NCBI RefSeq assembly: GCF_001552475.1
Contig: NZ_BCRG01000004.1
Location: forward strand, 62,001 to 126,000
From: Microbacterium oleivorans NBRC 103075
Lineage (GTDB): Bacteria; Actinomycetota; Actinomycetes; Actinomycetales; Microbacteriaceae
Length of the DNA stretch: 64,000 bases
Direction: 5' to 3'
Made by a program: the position numbers and the translations under genes. Every line of letters starts with the position of its first letter. Position 1 is the stretch's first letter. Below are positions 34,231-43,083 of this stretch, piece after piece. The notes beneath the pieces were generated by a model. The model saw nothing but the letters and a program-made list of their open reading frames with translations, did not search any database and was not told where the DNA came from.

Positions 34231-36068
34231 GCGCTGTGGCGACGACGCCGCTCGAGGGTGAGACGCGGCACGCGTGGGAGAGCGCGCTCGAACTCTGGGG
34301 CGTGCACCTGCGCGACGTGCGCCTCGCTCCCGGCGAAGGGGCGGCGAAGGGCACCGCCGCCTGGTTCTCGTTCCCGCCATCGGTGACCGTCGACCCGCAG
34401 ATGCTCCGCACCTGGGGCGTGGAGCGCGAGGCCGAGAGCATGTTCGCGCACGAGATCGGTCATCACGTCCTGGCACCGGCGACCCGGATCGATGCGCTGA
34501 AGATCCGGCATCAGCTCGCTCGCACGCTCGCCGCGGCCGGCGCGGACCCGGTTTCGAGCGACGACCTCGGTCTGCTGTCGAACCTCTGGACCGATCTGCT
34601 CGTCAACGCCCGCGTCGCTCTGCTGCAGCGGCGCCGGGGTGACGCGGAGCCGGTCGGGATCGTGCGTCTCGTGCAGGCGACGCTGCCTGCGCCCGAGAGC
34701 GCGGATCGCCTCTGGTGGGTGTACCTGCGCACCTTCGAACTGATCTGGGGTCTTCCCGCCGGACGCCTCTGCCCGACCAGTCCGCCCCCGCCTGCTCCGC
34801 CGGCGGCCCGCGGGGCCGAGTCGGAGCCACCGCTCGACAGCATCCCCGAGAAGCACCGCGAGAAGGAGCGGGCCTTGCGCGATGCGCGCCGGGAGCGCGA
34901 ACGCATCGCCGCGGAACTCGCGGGCGTCATCACGACCCGACCAGAAGTGGATGCCGACCAGATCGCCGCGGTCGTGCGCGCGTTCGCGGGCGACCCGGTG
35001 CTCGGGGCACTGCGGTTCGGCGTGCTGACGGCCCCGTACCTCGTCGAGCGGCAACGATCCGCTCGCCCGCAGAGCGGCAACGGAGCGGGCTGCGCCGCCG
35101 ACGACGCGCCCGCGAGCGCGGAGGAGCTCGGCCGCATCCTCTCTGACCGAAGGCTCCACGAAGTGGTCCCCGCGCATCCCAGCTCGAGCGGGCCCGGGGC
35201 GGCCGCACCCGCGACCGGCAGCGGCGAGGGTCGCGGCCAGGCTCTGGGGCTCGCCCACACGCTCGCTCTCTACGGCGCGAGCGACCCCGACGAGGTCATC
35301 GCCGCGTGGTACCGCGCCGAGGCGGCGCCCTGGGTGCGTCCGTTGACGCAGCTGATGCCCGCGGTCCCCGCGCCCGACCTGCCCGGCCCGCTGGAGCTGT
35401 GGGAGGCGGGCGACGACCTCGCCGACCTCGATTGGCCGGCGACCCTGCAGGCCGGTGCAACGGTTCTCCCCGGGGTCACGACGCGTCGACGCTCTTTTTT
35501 GCCTGACGAACCGATACCCCGCGAGGCCAGCATCACGCTCGACGTCTTCATCGACTCGTCCGGGTCGATGCCGCGCCCGGAGCGAGGGTCGTCCGCCGTG
35601 CTCGCCGGAATGATCGTGGCGCTGTCGGTGCTGCGAGGCGGTGGTCGAGTGCGGGTCACGAGCTTCTCGGGAGCGGGCCAGGTCGCCGGCTCCGAGGACT
35701 TCCAGCGCACCGTCCCCGGTGTCGTGCGCGATCTCGCCTGCTACTTCGGCGGCGGGACGACGTTCCCGCTCGACCTTCTCGAGCGGCGCTACGCCGACCT
35801 CCGCCCGCCGCTCCCCGACGAGCGACGGCACCTCCTCGTCCTGTCGGACGACGGCCTGGTGTCGATGTTCGGAGACGGCAACGATGCGTTCGCCGGTGTG
35901 GCGGCGCGGGTCCGTCCGCTGCTGACGACCGCGACGCTCCTGCTCTCGGTGCGCTCCGACCATGTCGACGCCCAGGCTGCCGCCGCGGGATACGACGTCC
36001 TGCACGTGAAGACGATGGATGAGGCGCCCGCCGCGTGCGCTCGACTGGCGGAGGTCCTGCATGGCTGA
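34227..36068 (+). CDS. vWA domain protein with N-terminal HExxH metallopeptidase-like region
   Basis: A 613-residue protein joining two elements. Near the N-terminus FAHEIGHHVLAP has HEIGH at 75-79, a zincin signature. The C-terminal vWA domain has the full MIDAS: DSSGS with D443, S445, S447, then GGGTT (508-512) and LSDDG (539-543). The middle contains a Pro-rich linker (about 190) and a charged coiled coil (about 205-235). vWA proteins pair with MoxR ATPases in metal-dependent remodelling of targets. The HExxH element suggests a protease or zinc-binding role. GTG 34227 overlaps the previous stop; its own end overlaps the next ATG. Confidence 0.85.
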   Translation: MSAVATTPLEGETRHAWESALELWGVHLRDVRLAPGEGAAKGTAAWFSFPPSVTVDPQMLRTWGVEREAESMFAHEIGHHVLAPATRIDALKIRHQLARTLAAAGADPVSSDDLGLLSNLWTDLLVNARVALLQRRRGDAEPVGIVRLVQATLPAPESADRLWWVYLRTFELIWGLPAGRLCPTSPPPPAPPAARGAESEPPLDSIPEKHREKERALRDARRERERIAAELAGVITTRPEVDADQIAAVVRAFAGDPVLGALRFGVLTAPYLVERQRSARPQSGNGAGCAADDAPASAEELGRILSDRRLHEVVPAHPSSSGPGAAAPATGSGEGRGQALGLAHTLALYGASDPDEVIAAWYRAEAAPWVRPLTQLMPAVPAPDLPGPLELWEAGDDLADLDWPATLQAGATVLPGVTTRRRSFLPDEPIPREASITLDVFIDSSGSMPRPERGSSAVLAGMIVALSVLRGGGRVRVTSFSGAGQVAGSEDFQRTVPGVVRDLACYFGGGTTFPLDLLERRYADLRPPLPDERRHLLVLSDDGLVSMFGDGNDAFAGVAARVRPLLTTATLLLSVRSDHVDAQAAAAGYDVLHVKTMDEAPAACARLAEVLHG

Positions 36069-36672
36069 ATCCGAAGCACTGCTGTCGGCGTGGTCGGCAT
36101 CCGCTCCCCCCGAGGGTCACGCCTGGCAGGCGACCGTCCCCGGCCCGGCGCTCGCCGCCGTTGCGGCGCGGATGGCGAGCGTGCCGCGCTCGTTCCTCGA
36201 TCCGCGCGTCTCCGTCGCCGCGCTCGCCGGCGACGTCGTCCGCCAGCGCCTCCTCTCTCTCGACCACGAGTCCGATGACAGGGTCCGGCGCGGTGCCGCC
36301 GTCGGCCTGTGGCTCGTGGCGAGCGAAGACCTCGTCGAGCCGTTCACCCCGTCGATCGCCGCAGCAGCGGGTGTCGGGCGCGCGATCGACGCCCTCGCGC
36401 TCCGGCTCGCGCCCGTCGTCGACCCGTGGGAGTGGCTGTCCGACGACGAGCGTCGGGAGGAGGCCGTCCGCACGTTCCTCCTCTGGGCGGGGATGCGGCC
36501 CGCCGAAGAGGACGTCGACACCGCCCGCAGCCTGCTCGACGCCCGTGACTCGCTCCGCCGAAACGCCGCGCTCGCGCAGGCCTACGCCGCGCACCGGCAT
36601 CGCGACGAGATCGCCCGCCGCCTCGCCGAGGCCCGTGCGAAGGAGGCCGCGGCGAGGTATTCGAGTGAGTGA
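36061..36672 (+). CDS. All-helical hypothetical protein in MoxR-vWA operon
   Basis: A 203-residue soluble protein from ATG 36061, overlapping the vWA gene end by eight bases. It is Ala/Arg/Leu-rich and predicted almost entirely helical, with segments such as RVRRGAAVGLWLVASEDLV and RRNAALAQAYAAHRHRDEIA resembling stacked helical repeats. No catalytic motif is seen. Its position inside a strictly coupled operon argues it is a structural or adaptor partner. Family not recognised. Confidence 0.7.
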   Translation: MAESEALLSAWSASAPPEGHAWQATVPGPALAAVAARMASVPRSFLDPRVSVAALAGDVVRQRLLSLDHESDDRVRRGAAVGLWLVASEDLVEPFTPSIAAAAGVGRAIDALALRLAPVVDPWEWLSDDERREEAVRTFLLWAGMRPAEEDVDTARSLLDARDSLRRNAALAQAYAAHRHRDEIARRLAEARAKEAAARYSSE

Positions 36673-38014
36673 CCCCGACGACGGCCTCACCCTCGCCGAG
36701 TACGCCCCGGGTTCGGCGGCGGTCCTGACGGACGCCGAGCGCTGGCCGACGATGGATGCCGCCGGTGCCGCGCGGCTCGACCGGTGGAGACGGCATCCTT
36801 TCGCTCCCGACTGGGTGCACGCGACCGGCGACCGGCTCACGGCTGAGATGGTCGAGCGCACGCGGATGCCGCTGTCGACGAACGGCTGGCTCGAGGAGCA
36901 CCTCACGACCGCCCGGAACCTGCTCGCCTACCGGGGACGTGACGGCCTGGTGTCGCTCGCCGACTTCCCGCCGATCACGCGCCAGCACCTCGTCGACGAT
37001 CTCGCGTCGTTCGTCCCGCTCGACGCGGACCTCGATCGGATGCTGCACGGCACGAGCTCCGGGTCGACGGGAGCGGCGCTCCTCATCCCCGACGATGTCG
37101 AAGAGGTCGCCCGCGGCTTCCACCTGATGGTGTCGCTCGTCCGGGCGCAGGGGATCGATTGGGTTCCCGACGGGGAGCGGTTCGCCGTGGCATCCGTCGT
37201 CTTCCAGCGTCAGGCGTTCACGTACGTCTCGCTCGTCAGCGGCTTCGCGCACCGCGCCATGGCACGGCTCAACCTCGACACGGGGGTGTGGCGGACGCCG
37301 TCGGACCGCACCGACTTTCTGCGGGATGCCGACCCCCAGGTCATCTCGGGGCACCCGACCAGCCTCGCCGAACTGCTGAGCCCCGACCTCCGCGGGGCGG
37401 TCCGTCCGCTCGCCCTCTTCTCCAGCGCGATGTCGCTGTCAGGGCCCCTCCGTGCCGACCTCGAGGACGCGTTCGGATGCCCCGTCTTCGACGTCTACGG
37501 TCTGCACGAAACGCGTCAGATCGCCGTCCGCACCGACGACGGCCCGTTCCGCGTGCTCGATCGGCGGGTGCACGTCGAGATCCTCGACTCTGCCGGGGAA
37601 GTGCTGCCGGAGGGCGAACGGGGCGAGATCACCGTGACGGCGGGAGAGAACCCGCTCCTCCCGCTCGTTCGATACCGAACGGGCGACGTCGGTCGTCTCG
37701 TGCGGCTCGCCGACGGCGGTATCGGGATCGCCGACCTCGAAGGCCGTGAGAACACGGTCTTCCTCGGCTCAGACGGGCGCCGAGTGCCGTGCGTCGATCT
37801 GACGCAGCAGTTGCAGACGCACGGCGCACGGGGGTGGAGCATCGTCCAGGCCGTGGACGGCAGCGTCGCCGCCGAGATCGTCGGTGGGGATGCCGGGGCA
37901 GTCGACCGCACCCTCCGCGCCCTCCTGAATCAGCCCGTCGCGGTGACGCGGCACGAGCGGCTCATCGACCTCGGCGAGGGCAAACCACGCCGCTATCGCA
38001 GCGCCGCCGGGTGA
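36665..38014 (+). CDS. PaaK/F390-synthetase-like adenylate-forming enzyme
   Basis: A 449-residue member of the ANL (acyl/aryl-CoA ligase) superfamily, phenylacetate-CoA ligase branch. The phosphate loop is GTSSGSTGAALL (about 128-139). The A5 motif is VYGLHETRQ, the A7 Asp is in YRTGDVGRL, and the C-terminal Lys is in EGKPRRYR. All core catalytic positions appear present, so it should adenylate a carboxylate or related group; the acceptor may be CoA or something else. GTG 36665 overlaps the preceding stop by eight bases. No phenylacetate pathway gene is near, so a role tied to the MoxR-vWA proteins is inferred. Confidence 0.83.
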   Translation: MSDPDDGLTLAEYAPGSAAVLTDAERWPTMDAAGAARLDRWRRHPFAPDWVHATGDRLTAEMVERTRMPLSTNGWLEEHLTTARNLLAYRGRDGLVSLADFPPITRQHLVDDLASFVPLDADLDRMLHGTSSGSTGAALLIPDDVEEVARGFHLMVSLVRAQGIDWVPDGERFAVASVVFQRQAFTYVSLVSGFAHRAMARLNLDTGVWRTPSDRTDFLRDADPQVISGHPTSLAELLSPDLRGAVRPLALFSSAMSLSGPLRADLEDAFGCPVFDVYGLHETRQIAVRTDDGPFRVLDRRVHVEILDSAGEVLPEGERGEITVTAGENPLLPLVRYRTGDVGRLVRLADGGIGIADLEGRENTVFLGSDGRRVPCVDLTQQLQTHGARGWSIVQAVDGSVAAEIVGGDAGAVDRTLRALLNQPVAVTRHERLIDLGEGKPRRYRSAAG

Positions 38015-38056
38015 GCGGACCGGGTGCTTCCCAGCCCACTCCACTACGGTGGATAG

Positions 38057-39856
38057 GTGAGTGACCCCCAGACCCCTACTGAAACCGCAGAGACCCCCGC
38101 CCTTCCCGGCTTCGACGAGCTGGGCCTCACCGGTCCCGTGCTCGCCGCCATCAAGGACCTCGGCTACGAGACGCCCTCCGCGATCCAGGCCGCGACGATC
38201 CCCGTCCTCCTCGGCGGCCGCGATGTCGTCGGCATGGCGCAGACCGGTACCGGCAAGACCGCCGCCTTCGCCCTTCCCATCATGGAGAACCTGGACCTGA
38301 GCCAGAAGACTCCGCAGGCCCTCGTGCTCGCCCCCACCCGTGAGCTCGCGCTCCAGGTGTGCGAGGCGTTCGAGTCCTATGCCGCCCGCATGAAGGGCGT
38401 CCACGTCCTCCCCGTCTACGGAGGCCAGGGCTACGGCGTGCAGCTGTCGGCCCTTCGCCGCGGCGTGCACATCGTCGTCGGGACCCCCGGTCGCATCATG
38501 GACCACCTCGAGAAGGGCACCCTCGACCTCTCGCAGCTCAAGAACCTCGTCCTCGACGAGGCCGACGAGATGCTGAAGATGGGCTTCGCCGAGGACGTCG
38601 AGCAGATCCTCGCGAAGACGCCCGCCGAGAAGCAGGTCGCCCTGTTCTCCGCGACGATGCCGCCCTCGATCCGCCGCCTCGCGCAGCAGTACCTGCGCGA
38701 CCCGGAGGAGATCACGGTCAAGACCAAGACCTCGACGAACACGAACATCACGCAGCGGTACCTGATCGTGTCGTACCAGCAGAAGGTCGACGCCCTCACC
38801 CGCATCCTCGAGGTCGAAGACTTCGACGGGATGATCATCTTCGTCCGCACGAAGAACGAGACAGAGACTCTCGCCGAGAAGCTCCGCGCCCGCGGGTTCA
38901 GCGCCGCGCCGATCAACGGCGATATCCCGCAGCCGCAGCGTGAGCGTTCGATCTCGCAGCTCAAGGACGGCAAGCTCGACATCCTCGTCGCGACTGACGT
39001 CGCCGCGCGCGGTCTCGACGTGGAGCGCATCAGCCACGTCGTGAACTTCGACATCCCGACCGACACCGAGTCGTACGTGCACCGCATCGGCCGCACCGGT
39101 CGTGCCGGCCGCAAGGGTGACGCGATCAGCTTCGTCACGCCGCGCGAGCGCTATCTGCTCGCGCACATCGAGCGCGCGACGCGTCAGGCTCCCACACAGA
39201 TGCACCTGCCGACGACCGAGGACATCAACTCGACGCGCCTCGCTCGCTTCGACGACGCGATCACCGCGGCGCTCGCCGAAACCGACCGCATCTCGGGCTT
39301 CCGTGACGTGATCGCTCACTACGTGCGCAATCACGACGTGCCCGAGCAGGACGTCGCCGCAGCTCTCGCCGTCGTCGCGCAGGGCGAGACGCCGCTGCTT
39401 CTCGACCCGGCATCCGACCAGCTGGCCAAGACCCTGGCCGCCGACGCCGACCGTGGCAACCGCAGCAAGGACCGTCCGGCGCGCGAGCGCTCGGACGCTC
39501 CGCGCGAGCGTCGCGGCAAGGGTGACTTCACGACCTACCGCATCGCCGTGGGCCGTCGTCACCGGGTCGAGCCGCGTCAGATCGTCGGCGCGCTGGCGAA
39601 CGAGGGCGGCCTCGGCCGCGATGACTTCGGTGCCATCACGATCCGGCCCGACTTCTCGCTCGTCGAGCTGCCGACGTCGATGGACTCCTCGGTCCTCGAC
39701 CGTCTGAGCGGCACCCGCATCTCGGGTCAGCTGATCGAGATCCGTCCCGACCGTGGCCGTCCCGGTGGCGAGCGCCCGCAGCGCTCCTTCGACGACCGCC
39801 CGAAGCGTTCCTACGACGACCGTCCCGAGCGGAAGCCGCGCCACTCGCGCGACTGA
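38057..39856 (+). CDS. DEAD-box ATP-dependent RNA helicase with DbpA-type C-terminal domain
   Basis: A 599-residue helicase. Motifs in order: Q motif with SAIQAATIP, Walker A AQTGTGKT (about 60-67), PTRELA, TPGRI, DEAD as LDEADEMLKMGF, SAT, the helicase C motifs ATDVAARGLDVE and HRIGRTGRAGRKG. A DbpA RNA-binding domain (about 485-560) and an Arg/Asp/Pro-rich tail follow. It resembles CshA/DeaD proteins, which act in cold shock, ribosome assembly and mRNA decay. GTG 38057 stands 42 bases after the adenylating-enzyme gene and probably has its own promoter. Confidence 0.93.
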   Translation: MSDPQTPTETAETPALPGFDELGLTGPVLAAIKDLGYETPSAIQAATIPVLLGGRDVVGMAQTGTGKTAAFALPIMENLDLSQKTPQALVLAPTRELALQVCEAFESYAARMKGVHVLPVYGGQGYGVQLSALRRGVHIVVGTPGRIMDHLEKGTLDLSQLKNLVLDEADEMLKMGFAEDVEQILAKTPAEKQVALFSATMPPSIRRLAQQYLRDPEEITVKTKTSTNTNITQRYLIVSYQQKVDALTRILEVEDFDGMIIFVRTKNETETLAEKLRARGFSAAPINGDIPQPQRERSISQLKDGKLDILVATDVAARGLDVERISHVVNFDIPTDTESYVHRIGRTGRAGRKGDAISFVTPRERYLLAHIERATRQAPTQMHLPTTEDINSTRLARFDDAITAALAETDRISGFRDVIAHYVRNHDVPEQDVAAALAVVAQGETPLLLDPASDQLAKTLAADADRGNRSKDRPARERSDAPRERRGKGDFTTYRIAVGRRHRVEPRQIVGALANEGGLGRDDFGAITIRPDFSLVELPTSMDSSVLDRLSGTRISGQLIEIRPDRGRPGGERPQRSFDDRPKRSYDDRPERKPRHSRD

Positions 39857-39950
39857 CCGCACGGCTCATATTGGGCCCTGAACGCGAGCCGGGCCGAGAG
39901 GCGGGATCCCCCGTTTCTCGGCCCGTTGCCGTTGGGGGCGGCGTGGTGTG

Positions 39951-40010
39951 CGGCCGAAGCCGCGGGCCGCGGCATCCGCTCGGCCGAAGCCGCGGGCCGC
40001 GGCACCCGCT
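39951..40010. repeat. Tandem duplication of a 30-base unit
   Basis: Bases 39951-39980 and 39981-40010 are identical except for one T/C difference (GGCATCC against GGCACCC). Each unit contains CGCGGGCCGCGG, itself nearly self-complementary. It lies just ahead of the palindromic repeat at 40033, between two convergent genes. Confidence 0.85.
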
Positions 40011-40032
40011 CTGCTGTCGCGGCTCGCTGCTT

Positions 40033-40112
40033 GCGGATGCAAGGGATCGCGCGCGGCGCGCCGTGCGCCGGGCCGGGATCTCGGGGTGTCGGCCGAGATC
40101 CCTTGCATCCGC
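40033..40112. repeat. REP-like palindromic element, copy 1
   Basis: GCGGATGCAAGGGATC (40033-40048) has a perfect inverted partner at 40097-40112, with a 48-base GC-rich middle. The same arms bound a similar middle (shared GGxGTGTCxGCC) at 47302-47379. It lies between the convergent helicase and GH2 genes and may also end both transcripts. Confidence 0.8.
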
Positions 40113-40125
40113 CACCGGCCCGTCG

Positions 40126-41937
40126 TCAGTTCGCGTGGTGTCCGACGATCGCCGCGCGGATGCGGTCGACCGGGATCTTCGGGGTCCGCTCGTCCGTGAC
40201 GAGGCCGTTCGTCTCCTGCAGCGTGTCGGCCAGCTGCGTGTAGCAGAAGCCGGCGAGAGCCTCGCTAGCGTGGACGGCGGCCATCAGCCCCTCGAAGCGC
40301 TCCGCGAAGTCGTCGGGTGAGGTCGCGGAGGAATACCCCCACGCGCCGTCGGCCGCCGACGTGTCGAACGAGATGCCGCCGAACTCCGTGAGCATGACGG
40401 GCGCCTGCGAGACGTCGCCGCTGAGGATCAGTGCCCGACCGGCGGGGCCGACCGAGTCGATGAGACGGCGGATGTCGGCATCCGTCGCGTACCGCTGCCG
40501 GACGACGTCCGGACGCCACTCGTAGTCATGGATCGCGACGATGTCGGTGTCGACCTGCTCCCACCCGTCGTTCGAGACGACGGGTCGTGTGGGATCGAGG
40601 GCCTTCGTGAGCGAGACGAGCGAGCGGGCGAAGTGCTGCATGCGCGGGTCGGCAGCGATGTGCTGCACGCCCCAGCTCTCGTTGAGCGGTACCCACGTCA
40701 CGATCGAGGGGTGCGACATGTCGCGGCGGACCACCTCGAGCCATTCCCGCGTCGTCCGCTCGATGGCGGTCGGGGTGAAGGTGTAGGTGCCGGGCGCCTC
40801 GCCCCAGACGAGCAGGCCGAGCTGATCGGCGGCCAGGAGGAAGCGCGGGTCCTCGAACTTCTGGTGAACGCGTGTCGCGTTGAAGCCGAGTGATCTGATC
40901 AGCTCGGCCTCGTCGCGGAGCGCTTCCGCGGACGGAGCCGCGAGGTGAGATTCGGGCCAGTAGCCCTGATTGAGGACGGACCGTACGTAGTACGGCCGGT
41001 CATTCAGCCAGAACCGTCCTCGGGCGACATGGGCGGTGCGGATGCCGAGGTACGAGTACACGACGTCGTCACCCACCCGCACCTCTGCGTCGAGCAGCCG
41101 CGGATTCTCCGGCGACCAGAGGAGTTCCTCGTAGGACTGACCGTTGCGGAGTTCGGCGATCGGGATGACGACGGTCGTCTCGCGGTCGGTGGCGACGGCG
41201 CTGACCGCCGCGAGCTCGCGACCGTCGAAGGACACGGAGATCGTCGCCTCCGTGCCGGTAGTCGGACGCACCGACAACTCGATGTCAGCGGTCACGATGC
41301 CGGCGCGGGGATCCGCGGTCCACCTGAGCGCGGTGATGTGGACGGCGGGGACGCTCTCGAGCCAGACCGGCTGCCAGATCCCCGTCGTGCGGTGGTACCA
41401 GATGGCGTGCGGGTGCTCCCGCCAGTCCTGTTTTCCGCGGGGCTGCGAGATGTCGAGCGGGTCGTCCTCCGCACGCACGACGATCCGAGCACCTTCGCGC
41501 GCCGAGCCGGTGATGTCCAACGCGAACGGTGTGTGGCCGCCCTCGTGCGATCCGGCGAGCTGCCCGTCGACCCACACGTCGCAGCGGTAGTCGACAGCGC
41601 CGAAGTTCAGCAGGAGGCGACGGCCCGCAGCGTGGCCGGCACCGGCGAGGTCCGCGGTGGTGAGGTCTCGCGAGTACCAGACGACGCGGTGCATCCCGGT
41701 GTCGCCGACGCCGGAGGCCGACGACTCAGGAGGGAAGGGGACGACGATGTCGCGTTCCGAGACACCGGCTGACGACCACCCTGAGGCGATGCCCTCGTCC
41801 GCATCGTCGTACGCGAACGACCAGGTGCCGCAGAGGTCCGTCCAGGCCGACCGGAGGAGTTGGGGCCGGGGGTAGGTGCCGTCTTGCGTGCTGGCGCGCA
41901 CGGCGGTGTGGTCGTCGTCGATCATGGCGTCCAGCAT
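40126..41937 (-). CDS. Glycoside hydrolase family 2 protein
   Basis: A 603-residue cytoplasmic enzyme with three GH2 parts: a jelly-roll sugar-binding domain (SHEGGHTPFALDIT, WYHRTTGIWQPVWLE), an immunoglobulin-like domain, and a TIM barrel. The acid/base Glu is in VPLNESWG and the nucleophile Glu in MLTEFGG. GH2 includes beta-galactosidases, beta-glucuronidases and related activities; the neighbours (GH43 enzyme, sugar importer) suggest a plant oligosaccharide substrate. It is the last gene of the leftward LacI-GH2 pair. ATG 41925 is an alternative start. A LacI-type operator lies 11 bases upstream. Confidence 0.88.
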   Translation of the reverse strand: MLDAMIDDDHTAVRASTQDGTYPRPQLLRSAWTDLCGTWSFAYDDADEGIASGWSSAGVSERDIVVPFPPESSASGVGDTGMHRVVWYSRDLTTADLAGAGHAAGRRLLLNFGAVDYRCDVWVDGQLAGSHEGGHTPFALDITGSAREGARIVVRAEDDPLDISQPRGKQDWREHPHAIWYHRTTGIWQPVWLESVPAVHITALRWTADPRAGIVTADIELSVRPTTGTEATISVSFDGRELAAVSAVATDRETTVVIPIAELRNGQSYEELLWSPENPRLLDAEVRVGDDVVYSYLGIRTAHVARGRFWLNDRPYYVRSVLNQGYWPESHLAAPSAEALRDEAELIRSLGFNATRVHQKFEDPRFLLAADQLGLLVWGEAPGTYTFTPTAIERTTREWLEVVRRDMSHPSIVTWVPLNESWGVQHIAADPRMQHFARSLVSLTKALDPTRPVVSNDGWEQVDTDIVAIHDYEWRPDVVRQRYATDADIRRLIDSVGPAGRALILSGDVSQAPVMLTEFGGISFDTSAADGAWGYSSATSPDDFAERFEGLMAAVHASEALAGFCYTQLADTLQETNGLVTDERTPKIPVDRIRAAIVGHHAN

Positions 41938-41947
41938 GCCTCATGCC

Positions 41948-41961
41948 CTGCAGCGCTGTAA
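41948..41961. promoter_or_regulatory. LacI-type operator upstream of GH2 gene
   Basis: CTGCAGCGCTGTAA shares the half-site AGCGCTGTAA with the site at 43096-43109; a full palindrome would be TTACAGCGCTGTAA. It lies between the LacI stop and the GH2 start, so GH2 has its own control point. Confidence 0.7.
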
Positions 41962-41987
41962 ACCGGGAAAACCCGATCGAGCTGATC

Positions 41988-43007
41988 TCAGTCGTCCGTG
42001 GCGGCGGGGGCGCTTTCGCGAACGACGATCCGGTGCGGTGCGATCTCGTGTCGCCCGACCCCGTCGTACCCCGCGATCCGCTCGAGAAGCAGGCCCATGG
42101 CGCGCGTGAAGAGTGCGTCGACGTCGGGGCTGACGCTGGTCAGGCTGGGGAAGGTCACCGCGCTGAGCCTCGTGTCGTCCCATCCCGTGACGGCCACGTC
42201 CTCCGGGACCCGGATGCCTCGTTCGTGGAGTGCGCGCAGAGTGCCCATCGCCGCGAGGTCGTCGCGGCAGACGACGGCATCGACCTCCCACCCGTCCGCC
42301 AGGGCCTCGCGCACCGACGCTGCCGTGTCAGTGGCGTCGATCGAACTGGTCGCGACCAGCATCCTCGGGTCGGCGCGCAGACCCGCTGCAGCAAGTGCCT
42401 CCTGATAACCCAGGATGCGCTGACGCGAGGTCTCGCTCAGCGCCGTCGTCTCGTGCCCGACGAAACCGATCCTGCGCCGGCCGGAATCCAGCAGATGCGT
42501 GGTGATCTCGCGGGCCGCGGCCACGTTGTCGATCATGACGTGGTCCATCGTCAGCGGCGCAGGCATCTCGCCGAGCAGGACGATCGGGATCTGTGATCGA
42601 TGCTGCGCGATCTCGGACGAGCTCATCTTGGAGGGCTGGAACAGCATCCCGTCGACCAGTCCCGCCTCGGAGCTGGCGATCAGCGCGCGCTCGCCCTCGA
42701 GTGTGTCGTCGGTCTCCTCGAGGAGTACTCGGTAATCGAAGTCCTGCGCACGACGCGACGCGACGTGCGCGAGCTCGCCGAAGTAGGGGATCGCCACGTC
42801 CGCGAACGCGACCGCGATGAAGCCGGTGCGGCCGGTCGCGAGGCGTCGTGCGACGACGTTGGGTCGGTAGCCGAGTTCGTCGATCGCGCGCTGGACGCGT
42901 TCACGCATTGCCGCGGAGACGTGCGGGTAGTCGCGGACGACGTTCGAGACGGTCTTCATCGACACGCCGGCCCGTTCGGCCACGTCCTGCAAGCGCGGTC
43001 CTCGCAT
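41988..43007 (-). CDS. LacI family transcriptional regulator
   Basis: A 339-residue regulator. The helix-turn-helix LQDVAERAGVSMKTVSNVVR (about 6-25) and hinge helix YRPNVVARRLATGRTG precede a sugar-binding domain with IGFVGHETTAL, AVVCRDDLAAMGTLR and VAVTGWDDTRLSAVTFPSLT. It is divergent from the binding-protein gene and upstream of GH2. Two near-identical palindromes (41948, 43096) flank it and are its likely targets. An oligosaccharide or its breakdown product would release repression. Confidence 0.92.
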   Translation of the reverse strand: MRGPRLQDVAERAGVSMKTVSNVVRDYPHVSAAMRERVQRAIDELGYRPNVVARRLATGRTGFIAVAFADVAIPYFGELAHVASRRAQDFDYRVLLEETDDTLEGERALIASSEAGLVDGMLFQPSKMSSSEIAQHRSQIPIVLLGEMPAPLTMDHVMIDNVAAAREITTHLLDSGRRRIGFVGHETTALSETSRQRILGYQEALAAAGLRADPRMLVATSSIDATDTAASVREALADGWEVDAVVCRDDLAAMGTLRALHERGIRVPEDVAVTGWDDTRLSAVTFPSLTSVSPDVDALFTRAMGLLLERIAGYDGVGRHEIAPHRIVVRESAPAATDD

Positions 43008-43083
43008 GGGGCTCCCTTCGACGGCTCGCGGGCAACAGTACAGCGCCCGACCTCTGCATTCCGGCGCCTCGCTACGTACCCCG

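Noticed and set aside
34194-36062. 622-codon frame opposite the vWA gene
   Set aside because: Antisense shadow; the plus strand has MIDAS and HExxH and overlapping starts.
37769-39862. 697-codon frame opposite the DEAD-box helicase
   Set aside because: The helicase motifs on the plus strand are complete; the opposite frame has none.
39866-40108. Small minus-strand frame starting MQGISADTP
   Set aside because: A similar peptide appears in the second palindromic repeat; it is the repeat read as codons, not a gene.
39951-40112. CRISPR-like array
   Set aside because: Only two adjacent units with no spacers, and no cas genes.
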